Origin: Planctomycetota bacterium
Lineage (GTDB): Bacteria; Planctomycetota; UBA1135; GCA-002748355
Assembly (NCBI GenBank): GCA_020638795.1
Contig: JACKHW010000011.1
Coordinates: 1-64,000, forward strand
Direction: 5' to 3'
Length of the DNA: 64,000 nucleotides
Each line of letters opens with the position of its first letter. The first letter of the stretch is position 1. The notes below the pieces were generated by a model, which was not told the DNA's origin, searched no databases, and worked only from the letters and a program-made list of their open reading frames with translations. The translations under genes were made by a program, and so were the position numbers. Positions 9,579 through 18,133 of this stretch are shown in pieces.

Positions 9579-9606
9579 TTGCTTTCGCGCGGCATGGGAA
9601 TAAAAC
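9579..9606 (+). promoter_or_regulatory. Possible promoter of the gsp operon
   Basis: TTGCTT (9579-9584) is followed 16 bases later by TAAAAC (9601-9606) inside an unusually AT-rich patch (GGGAATAAAACT). It lies in the gap between the divergent spermidine-synthase-like gene and gspD, about 55 bases before the gspD start. The match to consensus is modest. Confidence 0.3.
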
Positions 9607-9661
9607 TCGGCCCCTCGTGGTCGGAGGGCGCCAAGAGGTTTGGTTGCCGCCGTGGCACCGC

Positions 9662-12085
9662 ATGCGGGGGTCCATGGCATCGGCCCCTCGACATTCGATT
9701 CGTCAGGAGATCCGAAGCATCGTGCGATTCGCTCCCGAAGGGCGCTCTGTCGTCCCCCAAGTCGTGCTCCTTCTGAGCCTCTGCACTCCCGCGCCCAGCC
9801 TTGCCGCTCAGGGCGGTGCACCCGGTGGCGCGGGTCAAGGGACCGGGCAGGGCAACGCCGCGAACCAGGACGAGAAGATCCGGCTCGAGAACGGCGTCGT
9901 CGTCTTCAAGGTCGACGAGAACAATGGGATCCCCTTCCTCGAGTTCGTGAAGTTCGCGCAGAAGGTCACGAAGAAGACGTTCTTCATCGACAAGAACCAG
10001 GACCCGCAGCTCGCGCAACCCGACTCCGAGGCGCTCAAGATCAACCTGCTCGGGCCGCTGCGGATCGAAGAGGACAAGTTCTACGACTTCTTCCAGACGA
10101 TCCTGTTCATCAAGGACTGGGTCTGCGTGCCGCGCGGCTCGGGGGACTCGCAGTTCGTCGACCTGATCTACCAGGGCGGTCCTCGCGGCCCATCCGTCAA
10201 GAACGGCGTGCGCTGGGTCGACCCCGAGAACGTTCGCGACTTCGCGGATCAGACCGGCACGTTCATCGTGACGACCGTGCAGCTCGAGTACGTCAATGCG
10301 CAGCTCGCGTCGGCCAACCTGCGCCAGTTCTTCAACGACCCGAAGGGCCTGCTGACGCTCGTTCCGGTCGGCGGTAACGACCAGCGATCGTTGATGGTTT
10401 CGGGCTTCGGTCCGACCGTCAACACGATCGTCGAATTGCTCAAGCGCGTCGACGTCGCGGACTCCAAACCCGAGGCCAAGCTCCGCGTGATCCGCCTCGA
10501 GCACAGTGCGGCCGACGACATCCAGCCGATCCTCGCCGAACTCCTCTCGGAAAAGACGCGCGTCGCCGCGCAGCCGGCCGGCAACGGCAACATCACGCCG
10601 CCCGAAGATCTGATTCCGGTGAAGATCGAGACGATCCCCAACCAGAACAAGCTGATCATCTACGCCCACGAAAAGACGGTGCGCGACATCGAGAACATGG
10701 TCGCGCAGCTCGACACGAAGTCGACCAACATCGACAGCAACTATCACGTCTACAAGTTGATCAATACCCTCGCGAAGGAGATGCGCGAGGTCCTCAACGA
10801 CTTCATCACCGAGTCGACGACTGCCGTGCAACAAGCGCAGTCGGGTGGCGGCGGTGCGGCCGGAGGCGCCTCGGCGGGTCGACGCGAGCAGAAGCCCGTC
10901 ATCCGCGACGACGAGAAGAGCAATCAGCTCCTGATCTCGGCGAGCCGCAGCCAGTACGAGAAGATCGTCGAGCTGATCCGTCGACTCGACCAGCGTCAGG
11001 ATCAGGTCCTCATCGAAGCCGCCCTGATCGAACTCGGCACGCAGGACATCGAACGGCTCGGCATCGAACTCGGCCTCCTCGACATCGGTGGCAACAAGTT
11101 CACGCGCCCGTTCGGCTTGACGAGCTTCGGACTCACCAACTATGAGGACACGGACGGCAACGGCTTGCCCGACACGCGTCTGCCCGATCTCGAGAACCCG
11201 CTGCGCGGCCTCACGGGCGGCATCATCGCGAGCGACGACTTCGCGATCCCGATCGTCGTCAACGCGCTCAAGTCCGACACGCAGTCCAACGTCCTGTCGA
11301 TCCCCTCGGTGCTCGTCAACAACAACGAGGACGCGACGATCACGAGCAAGGACTCGTTCCCGACCACGCAATCGCAGGCGGGGAACGTCACGACGCAAAC
11401 GAACTTCGGCGGTTACCAGGACGCCGGTATCGATCTCAAGATCTCGCCTTCGATCTCCGAGGGCAACTACGTCAAGCTCAACCTCCGGCTCGAAGTCTCG
11501 AAGTTCACGGGATCGTTCGATTCGACCGCGGCCGTGCCTCCGCCCAAGACCATCCGTACGATCGAGACGGTCGTCACGATGCCTTCGGGTTCGACGATGG
11601 TGTTCGGTGGTGTGATCGAAGACCAGTCGAGCGAGACCAACGACGGGATCCCCTTGCTCAAGGACATCCCGTTGCTCGGAGCCCTGTTCCGCAGCACCGA
11701 GACGACGAAGCGCAAGACCAACCTCTACTTCTTCCTCACACCGCACATCCTCAGCGACGAGGACTTCGCGGACCTCGAGGAGATGACCTATCGCAAGAAG
11801 CTCGAGGCCGCGCGCTACATCGGGAACCGCCGCCTGAAGGTCCTCGACCCCAACTGGCGCGGCCAGGACGACGGGAAGCTCGAAGACCCCCTCTCGACGA
11901 TCGAGGACCTCGACCGACTGGGAGGATTCGACATCCCGACCTATCAGCGTCCACCGTCGGGAACGACACCGGACGAGGGTGGCGCCCCGAGACTGCCGAG
12001 TGACTCGATGAACCAGGGCGGAGGCGCACCCGAAGGCCCCGGTTCGACAGAGTCGTCGACCGGCACCGATCCGAACAAGCGCTGA
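9662..12085 (+). CDS. gspD: Type II secretion outer-membrane secretin GspD
   Basis: The ring-forming pore of the type II secretion system. It is about 807 residues: a signal peptide (hydrophobic stretch ending near LAAQ), repeated N domains in the first 450 residues (for example LRVIRLEHSAADDIQPILAEL), a Gly/Ala-rich linker, and the secretin core (VLIEAALIELGTQDIERLG; VFGGVIEDQSSETNDGIPLL; LYFFLTPHIL). The C-terminus is a Pro/Gly-rich tail with no obvious pilotin-binding domain. Starts at 9662 or 9674 are equally possible. A long open frame extends upstream to 8228, but that part is antisense to the preceding gene. It opens a co-directional operon, with gspE 11 bases downstream. Confidence 0.92.
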   Translation: MRGSMASAPRHSIRQEIRSIVRFAPEGRSVVPQVVLLLSLCTPAPSLAAQGGAPGGAGQGTGQGNAANQDEKIRLENGVVVFKVDENNGIPFLEFVKFAQKVTKKTFFIDKNQDPQLAQPDSEALKINLLGPLRIEEDKFYDFFQTILFIKDWVCVPRGSGDSQFVDLIYQGGPRGPSVKNGVRWVDPENVRDFADQTGTFIVTTVQLEYVNAQLASANLRQFFNDPKGLLTLVPVGGNDQRSLMVSGFGPTVNTIVELLKRVDVADSKPEAKLRVIRLEHSAADDIQPILAELLSEKTRVAAQPAGNGNITPPEDLIPVKIETIPNQNKLIIYAHEKTVRDIENMVAQLDTKSTNIDSNYHVYKLINTLAKEMREVLNDFITESTTAVQQAQSGGGGAAGGASAGRREQKPVIRDDEKSNQLLISASRSQYEKIVELIRRLDQRQDQVLIEAALIELGTQDIERLGIELGLLDIGGNKFTRPFGLTSFGLTNYEDTDGNGLPDTRLPDLENPLRGLTGGIIASDDFAIPIVVNALKSDTQSNVLSIPSVLVNNNEDATITSKDSFPTTQSQAGNVTTQTNFGGYQDAGIDLKISPSISEGNYVKLNLRLEVSKFTGSFDSTAAVPPPKTIRTIETVVTMPSGSTMVFGGVIEDQSSETNDGIPLLKDIPLLGALFRSTETTKRKTNLYFFLTPHILSDEDFADLEEMTYRKKLEAARYIGNRRLKVLDPNWRGQDDGKLEDPLSTIEDLDRLGGFDIPTYQRPPSGTTPDEGGAPRLPSDSMNQGGGAPEGPGSTESSTGTDPNKR

Positions 12086-12096
12086 GTCCCACATCG

Positions 12097-13806
12097 ATGA
12101 GCCGCATCAAACAATCCCTGATCGACCAGACGAACCTGACGAGCGAACGCATCGATGATGCCTTGCGGCTCGAACGCGAGACGGGTTCGACCCTCGACCA
12201 AGTCCTGATTTCGCGCGGCTTCCTCAGCGAACCCGACGCGCACGCCTTCTTCGCGAGCTATCTCGGCATCGATCGTCGTGCCGAGCTTTCGGGGATCTCG
12301 GTTCCGGGCGACTTCATCATGAAGGTGCCCGTGCAGTTCGCGCGCACGCACAACCTGATCGCGATCCGCGAACTCGACGACGGTCGCATCGAAGTCGCGA
12401 CGTGCAACCCGCTCGACGTCCAACCGATGGACGATCTCGCGGCATTGCTCGGTGTCGAAGTCGAGCCCGTGCTCTGCCCCAAGCTCGAGATCACCGGCCT
12501 CATCAACCGCGCCTATCGCCACAAGGCGGACGGTGTCGACGAAGCGCTCGGGGACATCAGCGAGCAGGACATCATGGGCCTGGCGGCCGAAGTCGAGCAG
12601 TCCGAAGACTTGCTCGACGTCGCCAACAAGGCACCGATCATCAAGCTCGTCAACATGCTCCTCTTCCAGTCGTTGAAGCTGCGAGCATCCGACATCCACC
12701 TGCAGCCCTACCCCGACCGCTTGCAGGTGCGCATGCGCATCGACGGGATCCTCTACGACATGGAGGCGATCCCCAAGCGAGCGCAAGAAGCGATCACCTC
12801 GCGTATCAAGGTCATGGGCAAGATGGACATCGCCGAGCGCCGTCTGCCCCAGGACGGTCGTGCGTCGATCCGTATCGGTGACGGTGACGTCGACGTCCGT
12901 ATCTCGACGATCCCGGTCAACAACGGGGAGCGCATCGTCATGCGTATCCTCGACAAGACCGCGAAGGTCTACCGGCTCAACGAGATCGGTCTCGACGAAG
13001 ACAACCTCAAGATCGTGCGCCGCTACTTCAGCTACTCGCACGGCATGATCTTCGTGACCGGACCGACCGGTTCGGGCAAGACGACGACGCTCTACGCGGC
13101 GCTCACGGAGATGAGCTCTTCGGAGAAGAACGTCCTGACGATCGAAGACCCGATCGAATACAACCTCGACGGCGTCAGTCAGGTGCAAGTCAACGCGAAG
13201 AAGGGCCTGACGTTCGCGTCGGGCCTCCGCAGCTTCTTGCGTCAGGACCCGGACATCATGATGGTCGGGGAAGTCCGTGACCACGAAACCGCCGACATCG
13301 CGATCCGGGCGGCGCTCACCGGACACCTCGTGCTCTCGACCGTGCACACGAACGATGCGGCGTCGACCGTCACGCGACTTCTCGACATCGGCATCGAGCC
13401 GTACCTCGTGTCCTCGTCCTTGCTCGTCGTGATCGCACAGCGCCTCGTGCGCACGGTCTGCCACGTCTGCCGCCAACCGAGCGATCCGACGCAAGAAGAC
13501 CTCTACTGGCTCGAAGACCTCAACCTCGAACTCTCGCAGTTCAAGGACGAGAAGATCATGAAGGGGACGGGCTGCGACGACTGCTTCCACTCGGGCTTCC
13601 AAGGCCGAACCGCGATCTACGAGGTCATGCCGATCGACGAGGAGATCCAGAAGGCCGTAGTCGAACACTCGAGCGCGACCGACATCAAGCGCGGCGCCAT
13701 CGAACGCGGACTCCGCACGTTGCGCATGGACGGCATCCAGAAGATCCTTCAAGGTGTCACGACGCCCGAAGAAATCCTCCGCGTCACGCAACTCGACATC
13801 ACCTGA
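12097..13806 (+). CDS. gspE: Type II secretion ATPase GspE
   Basis: The cytoplasmic hexameric ATPase that drives pseudopilus assembly. Its 569 residues comprise an N-terminal GspE_N (MshEN-like) domain (about 1-150), the N2 domain, and the ATPase core with Walker A GPTGSGKTTT (322-331), Asp box (TIEDPIEY), Walker B (DIMMVGEVRD) and His box (GHLVLSTVHTND). The zinc-binding tetracysteine is present (CHVC at 455-458, CDDC at 493-496), as expected for GspE and PilB relatives. Length and motifs are all normal, so it should be active. It sits between gspD and gspF with very short gaps and no separate promoter visible. Confidence 0.96.
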   Translation: MSRIKQSLIDQTNLTSERIDDALRLERETGSTLDQVLISRGFLSEPDAHAFFASYLGIDRRAELSGISVPGDFIMKVPVQFARTHNLIAIRELDDGRIEVATCNPLDVQPMDDLAALLGVEVEPVLCPKLEITGLINRAYRHKADGVDEALGDISEQDIMGLAAEVEQSEDLLDVANKAPIIKLVNMLLFQSLKLRASDIHLQPYPDRLQVRMRIDGILYDMEAIPKRAQEAITSRIKVMGKMDIAERRLPQDGRASIRIGDGDVDVRISTIPVNNGERIVMRILDKTAKVYRLNEIGLDEDNLKIVRRYFSYSHGMIFVTGPTGSGKTTTLYAALTEMSSSEKNVLTIEDPIEYNLDGVSQVQVNAKKGLTFASGLRSFLRQDPDIMMVGEVRDHETADIAIRAALTGHLVLSTVHTNDAASTVTRLLDIGIEPYLVSSSLLVVIAQRLVRTVCHVCRQPSDPTQEDLYWLEDLNLELSQFKDEKIMKGTGCDDCFHSGFQGRTAIYEVMPIDEEIQKAVVEHSSATDIKRGAIERGLRTLRMDGIQKILQGVTTPEEILRVTQLDIT

Positions 13807-13829
13807 GCCGCCTTCTTCCCTGACGACCG

Positions 13830-15062
13830 ATGCCCATCTTCGAATACAAGGCGATGTCCGCCGACGGCGGCACCAAGGCAGGGATCGTCGATGCCGATTC
13901 GCCGAAGGACGCACGCGCCAAGCTCCGGCGCGAGAACCTGCTCGTCACGCAGATCAAAGAGACGCGCTCGTCCAAAGGTCGGTCGCTGTCGCAGCGGCTC
14001 CGCAAGCTCCAAGGGGTCAATGCCCCCAACAAGAAGCGCACCGAGCAGGTCGCCGCCGTCACGAGACAGCTCGCTTCGTTGCTCGCATCCGGCATCCCGC
14101 TCGCGGAGGCGCTGCGCGCGGTCATCGAGCAGTCGCCGGACCAGGAGATCGAAACCGTCTTCCGCGACATTCGCGAACGTGTCAGCCAGGGGATGACCTT
14201 CGGCGACGCGCTGCTGCAGCATCCGGCCTACTTCACCGAACTCTATGCGTCGATGGTCAAGGCCGGCGAGGCCTCGGGCGCCCTCGACGCCGTCCTGATC
14301 AAGCTCGCCGACTACCTGCAGGCGCAGATCCGACTGCGCAACCGCGTCGGCGCGGCGATGATCTACCCGGTCATCATGGTCATTGTCGGTGTCGTCGTCG
14401 TCGCGATTCTGATGGCCTTCGTCGTCCCCAAGGTGACCCAGATGCTGATCCGGCGCGGCAAGGAGTTGCCGTTGCCGACGGAGATCCTGATCACGATCAG
14501 CAACTTCTTGCAGCACTACTGGATGCTCGTCGCGATCGGGTTGATTGCGCTCCTCTTGCTGTTCAACTGGATTCTCCGCACCGACAAGGGGCGGCTCGCG
14601 TGGGACTCCTTCATGCTCAAGATGCCGATCTTCGGCGACTTGATGACGAAGCAGTCGACGAGCCGCTTCGCGACGACGTTCTCGACGCTGCTCCGTTCGG
14701 GAGTCCCCGCGATCCAGGCCATCCAGGTCACGAAGGACACGCTCAACAACAAGGTCCTGACGAACGCGCTCGAGAAGGTCCACAACCACATCCTCGAAGG
14801 TGCCGATATCGCGACACCGATCCGTGTCAGCGGGGTGTTCCCGCCGGTCGTCTCCTACATGGTCGCGGTCGGCGAGCAGGCCGGGAACCTCGAGGACGTC
14901 CTCGACCAGGTCTCGCAGACCTACGACGAAGAGGTCGAACTCGCGACGCAGAAGCTGACTTCGGTCTTCGAACCGCTGATCATCGTGATCCTCGCGGTCG
15001 TCGTCGGGAGCATCATCATCGCCATCATCCTGCCCCTGCTGCAGTTGCAGAAGACGGACTGA
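13830..15062 (+). CDS. gspF: Type II secretion inner-membrane protein GspF
   Basis: A polytopic platform protein that couples GspE to the pseudopilus. Its 410 residues contain two T2SSF domains (about 75-200 and 275-400), each followed by hydrophobic helices. Typical phrases are VTRQLASLLASGIPLAEAL in the first repeat and FATTFSTLLRSGVPAIQAI in the second, with the C-terminal membrane helix IVILAVVVGSIIIAIILPL. It begins with the family motif FEYKAMSADG. The start lies 23 bases after gspE. Downstream, a 171-base gap with a perfect hairpin separates it from the pseudopilin genes. Confidence 0.95.
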   Translation: MPIFEYKAMSADGGTKAGIVDADSPKDARAKLRRENLLVTQIKETRSSKGRSLSQRLRKLQGVNAPNKKRTEQVAAVTRQLASLLASGIPLAEALRAVIEQSPDQEIETVFRDIRERVSQGMTFGDALLQHPAYFTELYASMVKAGEASGALDAVLIKLADYLQAQIRLRNRVGAAMIYPVIMVIVGVVVVAILMAFVVPKVTQMLIRRGKELPLPTEILITISNFLQHYWMLVAIGLIALLLLFNWILRTDKGRLAWDSFMLKMPIFGDLMTKQSTSRFATTFSTLLRSGVPAIQAIQVTKDTLNNKVLTNALEKVHNHILEGADIATPIRVSGVFPPVVSYMVAVGEQAGNLEDVLDQVSQTYDEEVELATQKLTSVFEPLIIVILAVVVGSIIIAIILPLLQLQKTD

Positions 15063-15117
15063 TCACGGTCCAACCAGGAAGATTCCCGCTCCGGGGTTGT
15101 CGAAGGCACATCTTGTA

Positions 15118-15136
15118 GTGACGACCGTGTCGTCAC
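15118..15136. repeat. Perfect hairpin in the gspF-gspG gap
   Basis: GTGACGAC (15118-15125), loop CGT, GTCGTCAC (15129-15136): an 8-base-pair perfect stem with a 3-base loop and no T tract. It lies 55 bases after the gspF stop and about 97 bases before gspG, in the only sizeable gap of the operon. A possible -10 (TATCGT, 15153-15158) follows. It could be an attenuator, an mRNA stabiliser or processing site that sets pseudopilin levels apart from the upstream genes. Confidence 0.5.
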
Positions 15137-15233
15137 ACAGTGTTCGACAGAGTATCGTGCGTTATCGAACGGTCGCTGCGCCGCAGCGACCCCGAGTGCA
15201 CAGCAAGAACCTCTCCGAGTGGAGACTCCTTAC

Positions 15234-15674
15234 ATGAAGACGGAAAGGCGCCGGAACCAAGGCGGTTTCACCCTTATCGAGATCCTCGTCGTGGTCGTGA
15301 TCGTCGGCGTCTTGGCGACCCTCGTGGTGCAAAACCTGTCGGGGACGCAGGAGCAAGCGAACCTCGCAGCGACGCAGAGCGACATTGCCGCGATCGACGC
15401 AGCGGCGACCCGATACAAGCTCAACAACGGCAAGTGGCCCGAGTCGATCGACGAACTCGTCGGGACTGACGATGCGACGATCCGCTACCTCGACGAAGCC
15501 CCGGTCGACAAGTGGACAGGTGCGCCCTACACGATCGAACGCTCAGGCGGTGGCATCATCGTGATCTGTGCGGGTGCGGACGGCGAAGTCGGCGGTGACG
15601 ACGACTTGACTTCCGAAAACATCAAGAAGATGAAGCTCGCCGAGTATCTCGAGATCATCAAGCAGGGTTCGTAA
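15234..15674 (+). CDS. gspG: Major pseudopilin GspG
   Basis: The main subunit of the type II pseudopilus. It has a short basic leader with a prepilin peptidase site followed by the N-methylated helix (GGFTLIEILVVVVIVGVLA), and a C-terminal globular part ending in the usual calcium-loop region (APYTIERSGGGIIVICAGADGE). Its 146 residues are close to the family norm. The ATG at 15234 is preferred over a GTG at 15219 because a GGAG sequence lies about 10 bases before it. Processing would need a prepilin peptidase (GspO/PilD), which is not encoded in this window. Confidence 0.94.
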   Translation: MKTERRRNQGGFTLIEILVVVVIVGVLATLVVQNLSGTQEQANLAATQSDIAAIDAAATRYKLNNGKWPESIDELVGTDDATIRYLDEAPVDKWTGAPYTIERSGGGIIVICAGADGEVGGDDDLTSENIKKMKLAEYLEIIKQGS

Positions 15675-15679
15675 CGGTA

Positions 15680-16294
15680 ATGCGCGCGCCGGGCCCAGGT
15701 ACGAACGGACGGGGCTGCGAGTCGGGATTCACCCTGCTCGAGCTGATATTCGTCGTCCTCATCATCGGACTCATGGCCCAGCTCATCGTGCCGTCATTCT
15801 TGTCGGACGTTCCGATCGCCAAAGTTCGCGGCGAAGCCCAGAAGATCGCCGCGACCCTCGATTACCTGCGCGCAGAGTCACGGCTGCAGTCCGAACGTTA
15901 CGGCATCGAAATCGAAACTCCGGAGCGCGCGCCACATCGCTATCGCATCCTGCTTCCCAAGGACAAGGTGCTCGCGCGCGAAGGCGAGAAGCTCGAAGAA
16001 GACATCCCTCCTGGCGGTCGCCCCGACTTCTACACGCTCGGGTGGCAGGAGTTGCCCGAAGGCGTCTACTTCCGCGCGATCCACGTCGGCTCTCTCGAGC
16101 GCGACAAGCCCGCGAAGATGCGTGAGATCAGCTTCGACCCGCGTGGTCGCACCTCGCAGAAGGTGATCGAGATCGGCTACCGCGACACCGAGGACGTCGT
16201 CTACTCCGTGATCGTCTCTCCACTCAGCGGCGCGGTTTCGGTCGAGAAGGGTGTCTCGGAATACTCTGTCGCCACCGACGGAGACTTCTTCTGA
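15680..16294 (+). CDS. gspH: Minor pseudopilin GspH-like
   Basis: A 204-residue protein with a type IV prepilin signal (ESGFTLLELIFVVLIIGLMA) and a C-terminal domain rich in beta strands, typical of GspH/FimT minor pseudopilins. The position after gspG fits. The stretch from about residue 55 is charged and unusually long for the family (AREGEKLEEDIPPGGRPDF). The stop overlaps the start of gspI (TGATG), pointing to coupled translation. Assignment to GspH rather than another minor pseudopilin rests on order and length. Confidence 0.82.
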   Translation: MRAPGPGTNGRGCESGFTLLELIFVVLIIGLMAQLIVPSFLSDVPIAKVRGEAQKIAATLDYLRAESRLQSERYGIEIETPERAPHRYRILLPKDKVLAREGEKLEEDIPPGGRPDFYTLGWQELPEGVYFRAIHVGSLERDKPAKMREISFDPRGRTSQKVIEIGYRDTEDVVYSVIVSPLSGAVSVEKGVSEYSVATDGDFF

Positions 16295-16959
16295 TGCGGT
16301 GTTCGCCGAACGAGTATGAGCACGGCTTCACGCTGCTCGAAGTCCTCGTCGCGCTCGCGGTGCTCGCGATTGCGACGATGACGCTGACCGGCATGCGCAC
16401 GACGAGCGTCGTCGACTCGGCCGAGGCGCGCAACGAGCGTATCGCGCGTGAAATCGCGACGAGCGTGATGTCGAAGATCGAAGCCGGTGTGATTCGCGCG
16501 TACGAGTTGCGCGGCGTCCGCCACCAGATCGAAGAGATGCCGCTCTTCGAGTGGAAGGTCGTGATCGGCGAGAGCGAGATCCAAGAGGCCGAGACCGAGA
16601 GCGCCGAAGTGGCCGCTCAGGTCTCTGGCTCGGAAGGCGACGAACGCGCGCTCGACCGGCAGGCGTGGCTCCAGAGGCGCCGGGAGATCGAGCGCGCACG
16701 CCGGGAGAACAAACCGCTCGTCGACCTCGAGACGCAAGAACTCGAAGTCGACGACAGCCCGGACGAGGACACGATCGAAGAGGTCGCGGTCTTCGTCTAC
16801 TGGCCACGCACGATTCCGCGCAACGAGGCGGACGAGTTCGGGATGTTTCGTCTCCGCGGTCAGGCGAGCACCCTCGCGCTGAGCGGACTCACGACCGAGC
16901 AGGCCGAAACCCGAGGAGACGGGAACAGCAGCAGCACCGCCTCGAACGGTGAGAAGTAG
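16294..16959 (+). CDS. gspI: Minor pseudopilin GspI-like
   Basis: A protein of 221 residues with a prepilin signal (EHGFTLLEVLVALAVLAIA) followed by the GspI-like helix continuation (TLTGMRTTSVVDSAEARNE). It is longer than a normal GspI (about 125 residues) because of a highly charged, Glu/Arg-rich insertion around residues 90-155, predicted to be helical or disordered. It probably sits at the pseudopilus tip with GspH and GspJ. Its start overlaps the gspH stop. Function is inferred from signal and gene order. Confidence 0.8.
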   Translation: MRCSPNEYEHGFTLLEVLVALAVLAIATMTLTGMRTTSVVDSAEARNERIAREIATSVMSKIEAGVIRAYELRGVRHQIEEMPLFEWKVVIGESEIQEAETESAEVAAQVSGSEGDERALDRQAWLQRRREIERARRENKPLVDLETQELEVDDSPDEDTIEEVAVFVYWPRTIPRNEADEFGMFRLRGQASTLALSGLTTEQAETRGDGNSSSTASNGEK

Positions 16960-17008
16960 CCCGGCACGAACGGCGCGTGTCGCCTTCGATGCGCCCAGGA
17001 GACCCACG

Positions 17009-18115
17009 ATGAACAGATCCACGATCACCACGACAGAACGTCAACACGGGTTCACGCTGCTCGAAGTTCTGCTCGCGATGACTCTCGGCGCGTTGCTGAT
17101 CACCGCGGTGCTCCAAGTCTTCGAGGCGACGACCATCGCGCGCGAAGAGGTCAAGGCCCTCGCCGAACCGATGTCCCAGGGACCGCAGATCCTCGACATG
17201 ATCGAAGAGGACCTCCAAGCGCTCTGGACCTACGACATCGACGAGAACCGCGTTTTCCGCGGCGAGGATCGGGACATCGTCGGCACACCCGCCGATCGCA
17301 TGCACATGCTCGTTGCGGGCACGACCGTCTTCCCGGTGCGCCTCGACAACGACGAAATGCGCCCCGCGCCATACGCCGAAGTCAGCTACATCCTCAAGAC
17401 GAGTCGTGAGAACGCGAACTTGCTCGAGCTCTGGCGCCGCGAAGATCCGCTCTTCGACAAGGAACTCTGGCGCGGCGGCAACTACCAGCTGCTCAGCAAG
17501 CGCGTGCGCTTCTTCGACGTCAACTACTACGAGGATCTGGGCGAAGAAGCCGAGCCGATCGAGAACTGGGACAGCGCCGAGAAGAAGACGCTGCCGCGCC
17601 GCATCAAGATCGAACTCGAACTCGAACGCAGCGCCGAGACGCACAACGCGCTCGTCGAAGTCGAAGAGGTCGGTGGACGCACCGAGAAGTACGAACGGCA
17701 CATCGTGTTCTCGCAAGATCGCGTCAACATCCTGAACGAAGGCATCGCCCTCGTGCCGGTCGTCCCGGCCGAAGCCCCCACTGCCGAGAACGCACAGGCA
17801 GGCGGCGGCGGAGCCGGTGGAGCGGGTGGCATGCAACGCGGTCGGTTGACGACGCAAACCACGGGGCAAGGCGGTCCGGGTCGTCCCGGCGCCGGCGGCC
17901 GAGGCATTCCCGGCATGGGCGGCGGGCGCGGCACGACGACGATTCCGATCCCCGGACTCGGTGGCCGCGGCGGAGCCGGTGGCCTCGACGGCCTGATCCG
18001 ACAGGGCACGGGTGGCGGCGGCAACAATCGTGGTGGCGGTGGCGGCAACAATCGTGGTGGCGGTGGCGGCAACAATCGTGGTGGCGGTGGCGGCGGAGGA
18101 GGTCGTGGCCGCTGA
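17009..18115 (+). CDS. gspJ: Minor pseudopilin GspJ-like with Gly-rich repeat tail
   Basis: A 368-residue protein. It starts with a prepilin signal (QHGFTLLEVLLAMTLGALL), continues with a GspJ-like domain (about 30-250; IEEDLQALWTYDID, then RRIKIELELE) and ends in about 115 residues made almost entirely of Gly with Arg, Asn and Pro. That tail includes three perfect GGGGNNRG-type repeats and a final poly-Gly run. Such a tail is absent from classical GspJ. The ATG at 17009 is chosen because AGGAGA precedes it and it begins the leader; the open frame extends 20 codons upstream. This is the last gene of the operon. No GspC, K, L or M gene is present here. Confidence 0.82.
   Translation: MNRSTITTTERQHGFTLLEVLLAMTLGALLITAVLQVFEATTIAREEVKALAEPMSQGPQILDMIEEDLQALWTYDIDENRVFRGEDRDIVGTPADRMHMLVAGTTVFPVRLDNDEMRPAPYAEVSYILKTSRENANLLELWRREDPLFDKELWRGGNYQLLSKRVRFFDVNYYEDLGEEAEPIENWDSAEKKTLPRRIKIELELERSAETHNALVEVEEVGGRTEKYERHIVFSQDRVNILNEGIALVPVVPAEAPTAENAQAGGGGAGGAGGMQRGRLTTQTTGQGGPGRPGAGGRGIPGMGGGRGTTTIPIPGLGGRGGAGGLDGLIRQGTGGGGNNRGGGGGNNRGGGGGNNRGGGGGGGGRGR
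18020..18091 (+). repeat. Three perfect 24-base tandem repeats in gspJ
   Basis: The unit starting GGCAACAATCG repeats exactly at 18020, 18044 and 18068. It encodes Gly-Asn-Asn-Arg followed by glycines. Exact identity, including third positions, suggests recent expansion and likely copy-number variation between strains. Confidence 0.9.
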
Positions 18116-18133
18116 ACCGGTGGCGCGCTCGCT

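Noticed and set aside
8228..9661. Plus-strand open frame extending gspD upstream
   Set aside because: It is antisense to the spermidine-synthase-like gene and has no signal; the gspD signal peptide begins at 9662.
9672..9683. 12-base match CCATGGCATCGG, also at 26067-26078, near two secreted-protein starts
   Set aside because: At 9672 it encodes gspD residues, at 26067 it lies in an untranslated leader in a different frame; two copies are likely coincidence.
9554..12094. 846-codon minus-strand open frame
   Set aside because: Antisense shadow of gspD; made of Asp/Arg/Val-rich low-information sequence with no motif.
11944..13914. 656-codon minus-strand open frame
   Set aside because: Antisense shadow of gspE, a common effect of GC-rich third positions.
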